In this document: in pieces, positions 26,748 to 36,010 of the stretch
How positions within the stretch are numbered: position 1 is the stretch's first letter
Layout: each line of letters opens with the position of its first letter
Source: G963665215 sp963665215
GTDB lineage: Bacteria > Chloroflexota > Dehalococcoidia > Lucifugimonadales > CAUZJF01
Reading direction: 5' to 3'
Length of the DNA: 64,000 nt
NCBI GenBank assembly: GCA_963665215.2
Contig: CAXXWW010000005.1
Location: 1 to 64,000, forward strand
Made by a program: the position numbers and the translations under genes
The notes under the pieces: generated by a model
What the model was told of the DNA's origin: nothing
The model's input: only the letters and a program-made list of their open reading frames with translations
The model's database searches: none

Positions 26748-27349
26748 GTGGAGACCAGGGACAGCTCGAATCAGTTCGCCGATGAGCAGTTGAAACTCGA
26801 GTCGATAGCCCAGGAAGACGGAGAAATGCTGGCCGACTCGGGTTTTTTTGCAGAAGGCCGGAGGGTATTGGGAGCCGAGCGAGAGCAACGAATTCACGAT
26901 CATGTCCAGTGGGAAGTCGCCCGCTACCACCAGCAACGTATCAGCGAATTGAAGGAATATTACGTGGAGTGGGATCGCGTCACGGAAAACATTGTTGAAT
27001 CCTTCAGACGAGAGTTGGACAATTCAGAAAAAGAGGAGCAGATCCACCAATTCCTGGCTCAAAACAAGGTATTATTGGTCGAGCATTTGGGCGGTGGTCA
27101 CGGACGATATGTTCTTTCTAAACCCAAGTTAGGGGCGGAGTACGTTCCTGATTTTCTCCTCGCGGAGGATAGCTCCATAGGAATTGAGTGGCATGCTGTC
27201 GAGCTGGAGTCCCCAACAGCAGAATTATTTACGAAGGCCGGTGAGGCAAGAGCTGGCTTGCATCATGCGATCCAGCAGAGTAATCGACTGGAGAGAGTGG
27301 CTGACCCAAAACGTAGCTTACGCTCGGACCAGTTTCCGAGAGCGGGCTA
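26748..27349 (+). pseudogene. Shedu-like (DUF4263) nuclease gene, 5' part, cut by IS630
   Basis: GTG 26748 starts a frame with a charged helical N-terminal region, then the DUF4263 features: 'NSEKEEQIHQFLAQNKVLLVE', 'YVLSKPKLGAEYVPDFLL' and 'WHAVELESPT' (the PD...ExE/K nuclease core). DUF4263 is the nuclease domain of the Shedu anti-phage protein SduA. The gene is intact up to TA 27348-27349, where an IS630 copy begins. This copy carries an extra G near 27276 and a 2-base loss near 27330 compared with the repeat at 28426, which shift its frame. Combined with the downstream part it rebuilds a protein of about 290 residues. Confidence 0.75.
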
Positions 27350-28425
27350 GTGGTTCAACGTTTTTGTATTGATGGGTAGAGTGACTTTAGCTTGATGCGC
27401 GCATCCTCGGTAGTGAAGCGCCAATCCACTCGTATCACATCCCGGTATAGCGTTGATTCTGAGGAGCATTGACCTCGCCGCGCAGGATGGCTTGATTGGC
27501 AATCCGTCGGTCCAGGCACTGTCGAGCCAGCACACCGATCTCTATCTCCGCCATATTCAACCAACTCCCGTGTTAACCGGGAGTGTAGTGTATCTCCAGT
27601 CGCTGAAGCTATACGCCTCGCCTCAGCAGGCTCGAATGCCTCGTATAGCGAGGACAGCTTGTGAGTGTTGAGATTGTCCATTACCAGCACGATCCGGTCT
27701 CTGTCAGGGTAGTCCTCGTCGACCAGTTCCTTTATCACATGCGCCCAGTCCACCTTCGTGCGACGCTCTCTGACCTCGACTCGGCGCCATCCGTCCAACG
27801 GTGCAAACAGCATGAACAGGCTGCTCAGTCCATTGCGCTCGTATTCGTAGTCGTATGCCGCCGATAAGCCGGGCGCTGCGGGACGCGGCACTCGCGTCTC
27901 CTTGACTTGCTGTTTGCTCGTCTCATCCATGCACACCAGAACCTCATTCCCATCGTACGAAGGGGCCGTTGGTAGACCTCCAGTACGTCTTCCATCGCGC
28001 ACACAAACTCCGCGCTCTGACCGGGCGGGATGCACCAACTCTGCTTCAGCCACGGCTTCAGTTCGTTTTTTTTTAAGCGCCTGGCGAACCGTCTCGGTGC
28101 TAATGGTCCCGACTATCTCACACTCGACCAACTGGTCAGCCAACAGCTTCAGGGTCCAACTGGCACGCCCCTCCGGCGGTTCCCCGCAGGCCATCGCTAT
28201 CAACCGTGCTTCACCTTCGCCGTCCAGTCTCTTTTGACGCCGACGCAGTTGCTTTTTGCGATTCAGCGCAGACTCGACCCCCTCCTCTACACAGCGCTTG
28301 CAGTATTCGCTCGACACGTTGACTGTCGAAGCGTGCACACCACCGAGCTCGCGCTGGTGATGTCCGCGTCCTTCATTCCCCCGTCCGAGCGTGACTCATC
28401 GCTCATCAGCAGAATGCGCGCATGG
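27350..28425 (-). mobile_element. IS630-family element, copy 1 (truncated and mosaic)
   Basis: The left end, GTGGTTCAACGTTTTTG at 27350, follows a TA target as in the intact copy at 48648-49884. About 1.08 kb of the element is present; the last part with the right terminal repeat is missing. Near 28420-28450 the element sequence grades into Shedu sequence base by base. Compared with the intact copy it has numerous 1-9-base differences (for example at 27450, 27575, 27605, 27960 and 28305-28345). Confidence 0.8.
27355..28338 (-). pseudogene. IS630-family transposase, degraded copy
   Basis: About 327 residues remain open. They include the HTH_29-type region ('NRKKQLRRRQKRLDGEG'), then, in this copy, one continuous frame across what is a frameshift in the intact copy, the DDE-domain start 'DGNEVLVCMDETSKQQ' and 'RIVLVMDNLNTHKLSSLYEAF'. 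After that point small indels put the frame out of register: the third catalytic-residue region ('YTPKHGSWLNMAEIE' in the intact copy) is lost. The N-terminus is also missing. It is not expected to be functional. Confidence 0.8.
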
Positions 28426-28893
28426 GTCGAGCATTTGTACGGCCGTCACGCCCGATATGTTCTTTCTAGACCCAAGTTAGGGGCGGAGTACGTTCCTGAT
28501 TTTCTCCTCGCGGAGGATAGCTCCATAGGAATTGAGTGGCATGCTGTCGAGCTGGAGTCCCCAACAGCAGAATTATTTACGAAGGCCGGTGAGGCAAGAG
28601 CTGGCTTGCATCATGCGATCCAGCAGATAATCGACTGGAGAGAGTGGCTGACCCAAAACGTAGCTTACGCTCGACGACCAGTTTCCGAGAGCGGGCTAGG
28701 TCTGCTCGGCATTGACGGCAATGTGCCAGCTACGATCCTGATGGGGCGTAGGCGCGATGAGATGCCAGCCCGATTCAACGCCTTCCGTAGGCAAATGAAG
28801 CAACCGCAGGATATTGAGATCCATACTTACGACTGGCTGTTGGATCGGTTGGAAGGGAAAGCGCGCGCGCTCGCCACCCGTAGGAAGAGTTGA
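28426..28893 (+). pseudogene. Shedu-like (DUF4263) nuclease gene, 3' part
   Basis: Bases 28426-28698 repeat 27078-27349 almost exactly, then continue past the TA insertion point into the rest of the gene: 'HHAIQQIIDWREWLTQNV', 'GLGLLGIDGN', 'PATILMGRRRDEM', 'RFNAFRRQMK' and 'DIEIHTYDWLLDRLE', ending with a basic tail at 28893. These match the last strands and helices of DUF4263 proteins. This copy lacks the frameshifts seen in the upstream one, so a full open gene may exist in the living population without the IS. The stop lies just before purD. Confidence 0.75.
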
Positions 28894-28907
28894 TTCAACC
28901 CCGTGAT

Positions 28908-30218
28908 ATGAAGGTGTTGGTCGTAGGCAACGGCGGTAGGGATCACGCCATCGCCTGGAAGCTCCGCCAGAGCCCGGGGGTCGGCCGGCTGTACGCGGCT
29001 CCGGGAAACGCGGGCACCGCGCAGATCGCCAAAAACGTCCCTATCGCTGCGGCCGATGTCGGGGCCCTGCTGCGGTTCGTACAGGACGAACGAATCGACT
29101 TTACAGTGGTCGGACCGGAGGCGCCGCTGGCCGCGGGGATCGCCGACCGGTTGCAGGAGGCGGGCCTCCTGGTCTTCGGACCGACGAGGGCCGCGGCCCG
29201 GATCGAGACCAGCAAGAGCTTCGCCAAAGCCCTCATGGTGCGGCACGGGGTGCCCACCGGGCGGGCGGAGACCTTCAGCAGCTTCGAGCGTGCGTCTTCG
29301 TACATCGAGACTGTGAAGCCGCCCGTCGTCGTTAAGGCCGATGGACTTGCGGCCGGAAAGGGCGTCGCCATTGCGGCCACGCGAGACGAGGCGCTGGAGC
29401 TGGTCCGGCGGCAGCTGGTGGAGAGGCAGTTCGGCGATGCGGGGGAGAAAGTGCTTATCGAGGAGTACCTGGAAGGCAAGGAGATCAGCGTCTTTGCCTT
29501 CGTGGACGGGCTGCGGGTCTCGCCTCTTGTGGCCGCCTGTGACTACAAGCCGGTTGGGGACGGCAACTCTGGCCCCAACACCGGTGGAATGGGGAGCTAT
29601 AGTCCCCCCGAGGACCTCATCTGGGACGCCGACGTGGAGCGGCGGATAAGGGTTCAGATTATGGAGCCGGTGGTCGGCGCCCTGGCAGACGAGGGTACCC
29701 CGTACCGCGGCGTCCTGTACGCAGGCCTGATGCTCACCCCGGAGGGACCCAAGGTAATCGAGTTCAACTGCCGGTTCGGAGATCCTGAGACTCAGGTGAT
29801 ACTTCCCAGATTGCAGAGCGACCTGCTCGAGGTCATGACGAGGACGGCCCAGGGCGACCTTGGAGACCTGTCATTGGAGTGGGACGCGCGCCCGTGCGTG
29901 GGGGTGGTCATGGCCTCGGGGGGCTACCCCGACGGCTACCAGACCGGCTACCCGATTAGCGGTCTGGACGATGTAGGCCCTGACGCCCACGTGTTCCACG
30001 CGGGGACGGCGCTGGGCCAGGACGCGGCAGGTCAGGATGGCGGCGTTCTCACGGACGGGGGGCGGGTGCTCACCGTCGCTGCCCTGGGCGAGACCCTCGA
30101 AGACGCCAGGCGAATGGTGTACTCCAACATCGCCGGCGTGGGCTTCACGGACTCGTTCTACCGCAGGGACATCGCAGACAGCGCGTCGATGATGAGGGCG
30201 GTCCCTCCCCGCCGATGA
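28908..30218 (+). CDS. purD: Phosphoribosylamine-glycine ligase
   Basis: A 436-residue ATP-grasp enzyme of purine synthesis: 'KVLVVGNGGRDHAIAWKL', 'GPEAPLAAGIADRL', 'ETSKSFAKALM', 'PVVVKADGLAAGKGV', 'EYLEGKEISVFAFVDG', 'GPNTGGMGSYSPP' and 'EFNCRFGDPETQVILPRL'. It joins phosphoribosylamine and glycine. ATG 28908 is chosen over TTG 28890 because the first beta strand begins there. It opens a same-strand cluster with purE, purB, purC and purS. Confidence 0.97.
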   Translation: MKVLVVGNGGRDHAIAWKLRQSPGVGRLYAAPGNAGTAQIAKNVPIAAADVGALLRFVQDERIDFTVVGPEAPLAAGIADRLQEAGLLVFGPTRAAARIETSKSFAKALMVRHGVPTGRAETFSSFERASSYIETVKPPVVVKADGLAAGKGVAIAATRDEALELVRRQLVERQFGDAGEKVLIEEYLEGKEISVFAFVDGLRVSPLVAACDYKPVGDGNSGPNTGGMGSYSPPEDLIWDADVERRIRVQIMEPVVGALADEGTPYRGVLYAGLMLTPEGPKVIEFNCRFGDPETQVILPRLQSDLLEVMTRTAQGDLGDLSLEWDARPCVGVVMASGGYPDGYQTGYPISGLDDVGPDAHVFHAGTALGQDAAGQDGGVLTDGGRVLTVAALGETLEDARRMVYSNIAGVGFTDSFYRRDIADSASMMRAVPPRR

Positions 30219-30268
30219 GTGAGAAGCTTGTAAGAGCGCAAACGTGCCAGAGGTAGGTCTTTGGGCGC

Positions 30269-31471
30269 ATGAGTGACGTGAATGGTCTGCTGGCCGCATT
30301 TGATGCCGGTGAGCTGCTGCGCCCTTCGGCGGAGGTCCCGAATATCGTCGACCTCGGCAACGCCGTCGCCGGGCTGGCCGGCCTCGACGGGGCGTTGCAT
30401 ACCGAGTATTCTCGCAGCATCGCGGAGCAGATCGGCCCTTCAAAGCACCTGGTCCTGATCGCGGCTGACGGCCTGGGAATGAACGCCATCAGGGAGATGG
30501 CCGTTGGCTCGTTCATTCGCAGCCACGTGGTCACAGAGCTGCGGACCGTCTTTCCATCTAGCACTCCCGTGGTGTTCACCTCGCTTGCCACCGGCCAATG
30601 GCCGAACAGGCACGCGGTCATCGGCTGGTACATGTACCTGAGTGAGATCGACTGTGTGGCCACAATTATCCGGTTCGAAAGCAGGTCAGACAAAAGGCAG
30701 CTTTCCAAGCTTGGGCTGGCCGCCGAGCAGGCCTACCCGCTTCCATCACTGATGGGTCGCTTCAATCGGGCTACGCTCTCGCTGCTACCGGAGGAGATCG
30801 CCGGCACCGCCTACTCGACCTACACCGGCGGGGGCACCGCTCAAAATGGCTACAAGACGCTGCACGAGGCCTTTAGCGGCGTGTTGACCCAAGTATCGAG
30901 CTCTTCGGAGCCGACATTCACCTATCTATATACCCCCACGATAGATGCGATCACCCATGAGTTTGGCTTTGCTCACGAGAAGGTCCACGCCGCCATCCAA
31001 GAGCTGGACCGGGAGACCGAGTGGCTCGCGAGTTCTCTTCCCACGGGCTCTCGGATACTGCTGACCGCCGACCACGGCCTTCTGGACGCCGGCCAGGAGC
31101 ACGAGCACGAGCTACACCCCCCGGACGAGCTCGTGCAACTCCTCAGGCGAGAGCCCTGGGGAGACGGCAGGGCCACGCAGTTCGATGTGAGGGAAAGCGA
31201 GAACTGGCGATTCGAGGAGACCTTCAGGAGACTCTTCGCCGAGGACTTTTACCTGATCACGGTGGCCGACGCCGAGCGTCTGGAGCTATACGGACCCGGT
31301 GGGATATCGCGTCTGACCAAGGAGCGTCTGGGTAACTACATCGCGATCTCCAAGGGACGTGGGACCATCTACTACAATTATCCAAAGACGGAGAAGTCGG
31401 ACTTTCACATGGTTTCCCACCATTCGGGTATGACGCCAGACGAAATGTTGGTGCCGCTTGTAGTAGCATAG
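30269..31471 (+). CDS. Alkaline-phosphatase-superfamily phosphodiesterase/pyrophosphatase
   Basis: A 400-residue protein of the nucleotide pyrophosphatase/phosphodiesterase type (PF01663-like). Metal and nucleophile positions are visible: Asp in 'IAADGLGMNA', Thr in 'FPSSTPVVFTSLATG', Asp and His in 'TIDAITHEFG', Asp-His in 'LTADHGLLDAG' and the last His in 'VSHHSGMTPDEMLVPL'. No signal peptide, so it is cytoplasmic. Its place between purD and purE may mean it hydrolyses a nucleotide or related phosphodiester, but substrate is not readable. Confidence 0.85.
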   Translation: MSDVNGLLAAFDAGELLRPSAEVPNIVDLGNAVAGLAGLDGALHTEYSRSIAEQIGPSKHLVLIAADGLGMNAIREMAVGSFIRSHVVTELRTVFPSSTPVVFTSLATGQWPNRHAVIGWYMYLSEIDCVATIIRFESRSDKRQLSKLGLAAEQAYPLPSLMGRFNRATLSLLPEEIAGTAYSTYTGGGTAQNGYKTLHEAFSGVLTQVSSSSEPTFTYLYTPTIDAITHEFGFAHEKVHAAIQELDRETEWLASSLPTGSRILLTADHGLLDAGQEHEHELHPPDELVQLLRREPWGDGRATQFDVRESENWRFEETFRRLFAEDFYLITVADAERLELYGPGGISRLTKERLGNYIAISKGRGTIYYNYPKTEKSDFHMVSHHSGMTPDEMLVPLVVA

Positions 31472-31547
31472 GCCGCGTGAACGTCCGGATGAAACCCGGG
31501 CAGGGCCGAAGAGCAAGTTGTATGAGCAGGGAAGGGAGATTCAGTAG

Positions 31548-32003
31548 ATGCCCCTCGTAGGCGTCGTAATGGGGAGCAAATCGGATGAGCCCTTGGTCAA
31601 TGAGACCTTGGCGGTGCTCGAACAGATGGGTGTCGAGCACGAGGTGGTCGTGGCTTCAGCCCACCGGACCCCGGAGAAGGTGAGGGAGTACGCGAGAGCG
31701 GCACGGGGTCGCGGCATCGAGGTATTGATCGGGGCGGCGGGCGGCTCAGCGGGGCTCCCCGGCGTGCTGGCCTCCTGGACCACCCTGCCGGTCATAGGCA
31801 TTCCCCTGCCCTCCAGCGACCTCAAGGGTGTGGACGCGCTCTACGCCATCGCTCAGATGCCGCCGGGCGTGCCGGTGGCCTGCGTGGCGGTGGGCTCTTG
31901 GGGAGCCCGAAACGCCGCGTTCCTGGCGGCGCAGATCCTCGGCATAAAACACGAGCGCATCCGCCAGGCGTACGAGGGCTATCGCGAGGGCTTCAAGAAG
32001 TAG
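31548..32003 (+). CDS. purE: N5-carboxyaminoimidazole ribonucleotide mutase
   Basis: A 151-residue class I PurE: 'VVMGSKSDEPLV' phosphate-binding loop, catalytic His in 'SAHRTPEKV', 'PLPSSDLKGVDALYAIAQMPPGVPVACV'-type core and 'NAAFLAAQIL' helix. The usual 'AGGAAHLPG' reads 'AGGSAGLPG' here, replacing a conserved histidine by glycine. AAGGGAG precedes the ATG. It converts N5-CAIR to CAIR. No purK is seen nearby; it may lie elsewhere or the enzyme may act with CO2 directly. Confidence 0.93.
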   Translation: MPLVGVVMGSKSDEPLVNETLAVLEQMGVEHEVVVASAHRTPEKVREYARAARGRGIEVLIGAAGGSAGLPGVLASWTTLPVIGIPLPSSDLKGVDALYAIAQMPPGVPVACVAVGSWGARNAAFLAAQILGIKHERIRQAYEGYREGFKK

Positions 32004-32148
32004 CAGGCTAATCCGCCTGGGGCGGATGGGGTGTGCAGAGGGGCGGAGTCCCCTTTGCAACGGGCATACGGGGATTCCCCATACCGACAAGGGCGGATGG
32101 GCGCGACAAAATGGCGGGAAATGGGCAGAGCTGAGTGGGGTGCGCGTA

Positions 32149-33441
32149 GTGATCGAGCGGTACGCCAGGCCGCGGATGAAACAGGTCTGGTCCGACGATA
32201 GCAAGTACAGCAAGTGGCTCCTGGTCGAGCTGGCGGCATGCGAGGCCTGGGCCGAGGAGGGCGTGGTCCCCAAGGAGGACATGGAGCTGCTCCGCGGCGC
32301 CAGCGTCGACCTTGGCCGCCTCGGCGAGATACTCCAGGAGACCCGGCACGAGATGACGGCTTTCCTGTCCGCCGTGACGGACGATATTGGGCCGGAGGGC
32401 CGCTGGCTGCACCTGGGGCTTACAACCAGCGATGTTTGGGATACGGCGACCAGCCTTCAGATGGTGGAGGCCGCCGGTCTCCTCGAGAGGGAGATTGACA
32501 ACCTCTTGCAGGCCCTGAAGGAGAAAGCCCTTGAGCACAAGAAAACGATGATGATGGGGCGCACCCACGGGGTACATGCCGAGCCCATCACCTTCGGCCT
32601 CAAGCTCGCGCTCTGGTGGGACGAGACCCGGCGCAATCGGGAGCGCCTAGCCCAGGCCAGGAGCGTGATCGCATACGGCAAGATATCCGGCCCCGTGGGC
32701 ACGCACGCCACGGTCCCGCCCTCGGTGGAGGCCAAAGTATGCAAGAGGCTTGGGCTTGAGGCGGCCCCCATTTCCAACCAGGTGCTGCAGCGCGACCGCC
32801 ACGCCCAGTTCGTCACGACCCTCGCTCTGATCTCTGCCTCGCTGGAGAAGTTCGCAACCGAGGTTCGCGCCCTTCAGCGTACCGAGATACGGGAGGTAGC
32901 GGAGCCGTTCCCCGAGGGCCAACCGGGCTCGTCGTCGATGCCGCATAAGCGCAACCCGGAGCTGTCGGAGCGGGTGTGCGGCCTGTCGCGCCTCGTAAGG
33001 GGGCACGCACTGACGGCGATGGAGAACGTCGCCCTGTGGGGCGAGCGCGACATCAGCCATTCGTCGGCGGAGCGCATCATCCTGCCCGACGCGTGCATGG
33101 CCCTGGACTATATGCTGAGTTTGTTCGCAGACGTGATACGGGGCCTCCGGGTTTTCCCCGAGCGAATGAGACAGAACATGGAATCCACACGTGGAGCGCT
33201 GTTCTCCCAGCGCGTAATGCTGGCGATGGTGGAGAAGGGGATGACCCGGGGAGACGCCTACGCCCTCGTGCACCGTCGCTCCATGGAAAGCTGGGAGGAG
33301 GGCAAGGACTTTCGTGACCTGGTCAGGGCGGACCCGGATGTGAGCGGCTGGCTGTCCGCTGAGAAGCTGGAGACCCTGTTCGACTACGAGTACTACGTGC
33401 GGCACGTCGACGAGATATTCGAGCGTGTCGGACTGACCTAG
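32149..33441 (+). CDS. purB: Adenylosuccinate lyase
   Basis: A 430-residue fumarase/aspartase-superfamily enzyme: 'TSDVWDTATSLQM', 'MMGRTHGVHAEP' (catalytic His), 'GKISGPVGTHATVPP' and the signature loop 'GSSSMPHKRNPELSE' with the catalytic serine. It acts twice in purine synthesis (SAICAR to AICAR and adenylosuccinate to AMP). GTG 32149 (MIERY...) is taken as start by analogy with family N-termini; GTG 32140 is possible. An in-frame run further upstream has no similarity. Confidence 0.96.
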   Translation: MIERYARPRMKQVWSDDSKYSKWLLVELAACEAWAEEGVVPKEDMELLRGASVDLGRLGEILQETRHEMTAFLSAVTDDIGPEGRWLHLGLTTSDVWDTATSLQMVEAAGLLEREIDNLLQALKEKALEHKKTMMMGRTHGVHAEPITFGLKLALWWDETRRNRERLAQARSVIAYGKISGPVGTHATVPPSVEAKVCKRLGLEAAPISNQVLQRDRHAQFVTTLALISASLEKFATEVRALQRTEIREVAEPFPEGQPGSSSMPHKRNPELSERVCGLSRLVRGHALTAMENVALWGERDISHSSAERIILPDACMALDYMLSLFADVIRGLRVFPERMRQNMESTRGALFSQRVMLAMVEKGMTRGDAYALVHRRSMESWEEGKDFRDLVRADPDVSGWLSAEKLETLFDYEYYVRHVDEIFERVGLT

Positions 33442-33453
33442 GAGGCGCAAAAC

Positions 33454-34329
33454 GTGACGACGATACGGGAGTCGAATCTGCCGAACCTCATCCATCGTGG
33501 CAAGGTCAGGGACACGCACGACCTCGGCGACGGCACGCTGCTCATGGTGGCCACCGACCGGATTTCCGCCTTCGACGTGGTGCTGCCGACAGCCATCCCA
33601 GACAAGGGCGCCGTGCTGTGCCAGATGTCCGCCTTCTGGTTCGAGCAGACCGGGCATATCGTCCCAAACCACCTCGTGGACATGGCGTCCAGCCGGAGCG
33701 ACCTGTCGCTGCCTGTAGAGCTGGCCCGCCGCGCGATGGTCGTCAAGAAGGCGGAGCGAATTGACGTGGAGTGCGTGGTGAGAGGATACATCACGGGCTC
33801 GGCGTGGGCGGAGTACAGGCGGTCGGGCACCGTTTCGGGCCACCCCGTGCCATCGGGGTTGAAGGAGGGCGACAGGTTTCCTGAGACGCGCTTTACTCCC
33901 ACCACCAAGGCGGAGGTGGGACACGACGAGAACATGAGCTTTCAGGACGTGGCGGACATGGTAGGCATGGAAACGGCTCAACGCCTCAGCGACATATCCA
34001 AGGCGTTATATAGCCACGCACACGGTCTGGCCCTGGACCGGGGTATAATCATCGCCGACACCAAGATGGAGTTCGGCTTCATCGACGGGCACCTGACCCT
34101 CATTGACGAGCTGCTGACACCGGACTCGAGCCGCTTCTGGGACGCCTCCGGATATGAGCCGGGGAAGCCTCAGCCCAACTTCGACAAGCAGTTCGTGAGG
34201 GACTGGCTCAACGCGGAGGGGTGGGACCATGAGCCTCCGGCTCCACCCCTGCCCGATGACGTTGTGGAAAGAACGCGGAGGCGCTATCTGGAGGCCCACC
34301 GCAGGTTGACGGGGAAGGCCCTCGCTTAG
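33454..34329 (+). CDS. purC: SAICAR synthase
   Basis: A 291-residue protein with the PurC pattern 'RGKVRDTHDLGDG', 'TDRISAFDVVLPT', 'IPDKGAVLCQMSAFWF', 'ECVVRGYITGSAWAEY', 'FTPTTKAEVGHDENM', 'IIADTKMEFGF' and 'LIDELLTPDSSRFW'. It ligates CAIR and aspartate. GTG 33454 follows AGGAGG by 7 bases and purB by 12 bases, so the genes are co-transcribed. Length is typical of the longer bacterial/yeast-type form. Confidence 0.97.
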   Translation: MTTIRESNLPNLIHRGKVRDTHDLGDGTLLMVATDRISAFDVVLPTAIPDKGAVLCQMSAFWFEQTGHIVPNHLVDMASSRSDLSLPVELARRAMVVKKAERIDVECVVRGYITGSAWAEYRRSGTVSGHPVPSGLKEGDRFPETRFTPTTKAEVGHDENMSFQDVADMVGMETAQRLSDISKALYSHAHGLALDRGIIIADTKMEFGFIDGHLTLIDELLTPDSSRFWDASGYEPGKPQPNFDKQFVRDWLNAEGWDHEPPAPPLPDDVVERTRRRYLEAHRRLTGKALA

Positions 34330-34364
34330 GACGAAAGATCGCGGGGGGGGGTTATCGAGGACAG

Positions 34365-34994
34365 ATGGCCACAAACGCAAAACGCCGACAAGATAGGCTG
34401 ACGCCGACCCAGGCTCGCGCCGCCAGGCGCGTGCGCCAGCATCGCCGAAAGAGGCTCGTACGGGTCGGCGCCTTTCTCGCTATTGGCACCGTTGCAGGGC
34501 TATTCATAATCTCGCTCTTCGTCCCCAGCCTGCTCACATCCGTCGGAGTCCGCGGCGGGGGGACCGGCAGCGTGGGAGTGAGGGTGACCAATCTCGGCGC
34601 CACGCATATCCAGCGCGGCGAGACGCATCCGCCCTACAACTCCGTCCCCGCGACATCGGGGTGGCACTACTCCGACGAGTCCTCTCCGACACGGTGGGGC
34701 GTCCACCAGGAGGTTGTGCCAGACGAGGTGCTGGTACACAACCTCGAGCACGCTGGAGTAGGCGTCCACTACAACTGTCCGGACGGCTGCGAGGAGCTGG
34801 TAGAAAAACTGGCGGAGATAGTGAAGAGCTCAAACAAGGTGCTCTTGTCGCCATATCCGAACATGGGCACTACCATCGCGTTAACGGCCTGGAACTATAT
34901 CGACCAGTTTGACGAGTTCGACGAAGACCGAATAATCGACTTCATATTGGGCAACGTCAACTCGTCCAACGCCCCCGAGCCCTTCGCTCGCTAG
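34365..34994 (+). CDS. DUF3105 single-pass membrane protein
   Basis: A 209-residue protein with a very basic N-terminus, one membrane segment ('VGAFLAIGTVAGLFIISLFV', about residues 33-52) and a C-terminal DUF3105 domain outside the membrane: 'HPPYNSVPATSGWHY', 'WGVHQEVVPDEVLVHNLEHAG', 'VHYNCPDGCEEL'. Histidines in 'HNLEH' and the paired cysteines are conserved-looking. The family's function is unknown. It sits within the pur cluster, perhaps only by co-transcription. Confidence 0.85.
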   Translation: MATNAKRRQDRLTPTQARAARRVRQHRRKRLVRVGAFLAIGTVAGLFIISLFVPSLLTSVGVRGGGTGSVGVRVTNLGATHIQRGETHPPYNSVPATSGWHYSDESSPTRWGVHQEVVPDEVLVHNLEHAGVGVHYNCPDGCEELVEKLAEIVKSSNKVLLSPYPNMGTTIALTAWNYIDQFDEFDEDRIIDFILGNVNSSNAPEPFAR

Positions 34995-35041
34995 AAGCTC
35001 CCTGACCCGGTGCACCAGATTCCGAAGTGTGGTGGTACGGA

Positions 35042-35299
35042 ATGTTCCTGGCCAAGGTCTTCATCACCCTCAAGCCAACGGTCAACGACCCTCCGGGACA
35101 GACCATCCGGGGGGGGCTGCTGGAGTTGGGCTTCGACTCGGTGCGCAGCGTCAGGTCGGGCAAGTACATGGAGGTCCTCCTCGATGAGGATAGCGAAACG
35201 GGCGCCGCTGGCCTGGTTGAGGGGATGTGCGAGAAGCTGCTGGCCAACCCCGTAATTGAAGAGTACCGCTTCGAGCTGGAGCGGGTGGGCGAGGGTTAA
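35042..35299 (+). CDS. purS: Phosphoribosylformylglycinamidine synthase subunit PurS
   Basis: An 85-residue protein: 'AKVFITLKPTVNDPPGQTIRG', 'LLELGFDSVRSVRSGKYMEVLL' and 'CEKLLANPVIEEYRFEL', the whole PurS fold. PurS bridges PurQ and PurL in the three-subunit FGAM synthase. ATG 35042 is the likely start; an in-frame GTG lies 5 codons upstream. purQ and purL do not follow: an IS-disrupted accessory module begins 25 bases later, so the cluster is interrupted here or the partners are elsewhere. Confidence 0.93.
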   Translation: MFLAKVFITLKPTVNDPPGQTIRGGLLELGFDSVRSVRSGKYMEVLLDEDSETGAAGLVEGMCEKLLANPVIEEYRFELERVGEG

Positions 35300-35323
35300 C
35301 CGTGGGGTATAATTAGAAGCGGT

Positions 35324-36010
35324 ATGAGAATAACCCCGCGGACACAGTTTCGGCACGCCGGGGAGTTGCCGCCTCGATTTGATTCTAAAGACCCCAGGGG
35401 GGATGCGTTCGCAGAATCGCAGGTGGTGGTGGACTTGCGGGAGTGTGAGTTCGTTCGCGCTGGGGCCGTGTTCTGGTGTCTCGTCTATCCTCTACTAGCC
35501 AAACTTAGGGGTAGCGAGTGCAGATTACTTGTGCCAACCAATACCGGTGTTTGCATCTATCTCAAGTCGATGGGATTATTCCGCGTCTTGCAGAACAGTG
35601 GCATAGAAGCTGACGACAGAGGAATCTATAGTAAAAAGGACTCTCAACTCGTGCTCCCATTGACCAGATTCGACACCGAGTCTGAGGTGGAAGAGTTGAC
35701 GAACGAGACCTATGAGTCTCTTCAGCGTTCCGGTTTAGGGTCCGCGAATCTTTACCCTCTGGTGAGTGAGGTATTCGCCGAACTAGCAGTTAACGCAGTT
35801 GAGTACGCTGATTCGCCGATTGGAGCCTACGGATTCGTGCAATTCTATGAATTCGAAGTAGGGCGTAGATTTGTCTGTGGAATTGCGGATAGTGGCATAG
35901 GAATCAGGCGCTCACTTGTAAAGAATCCCGAGCTGAGGGAACGCGTTTTCTACGACTGGGACGCAATTGAGTTGGCTTCTCGCGAACGGGTCAGGAGGTA
36001 TCTTCAAAAA
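35324..36010 (+). pseudogene. STAS-like/HATPase protein, 5' part, split by IS256 element
   Basis: The N-terminal 100 residues look like a STAS fold ('VVVDLRECEFVRAGAVFWCLV', 'LLVPTNTGVCIYLKSMGLFRVL'). The second half is a histidine-kinase-like ATPase: N-box 'EVFAELAVNAVEYADS' and G1 'GIADSGIGIR'. At 36010 the frame meets the left end of an IS256-family element. Its continuation in the same frame is at 37347-37558. Codon use is more AT-rich than the neighbouring purine genes, suggesting acquired DNA. Such ATPases in anti-sigma-like or GHKL regulators sense or switch partners; here the partner is probably the DUF4325 protein downstream. Confidence 0.75.
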
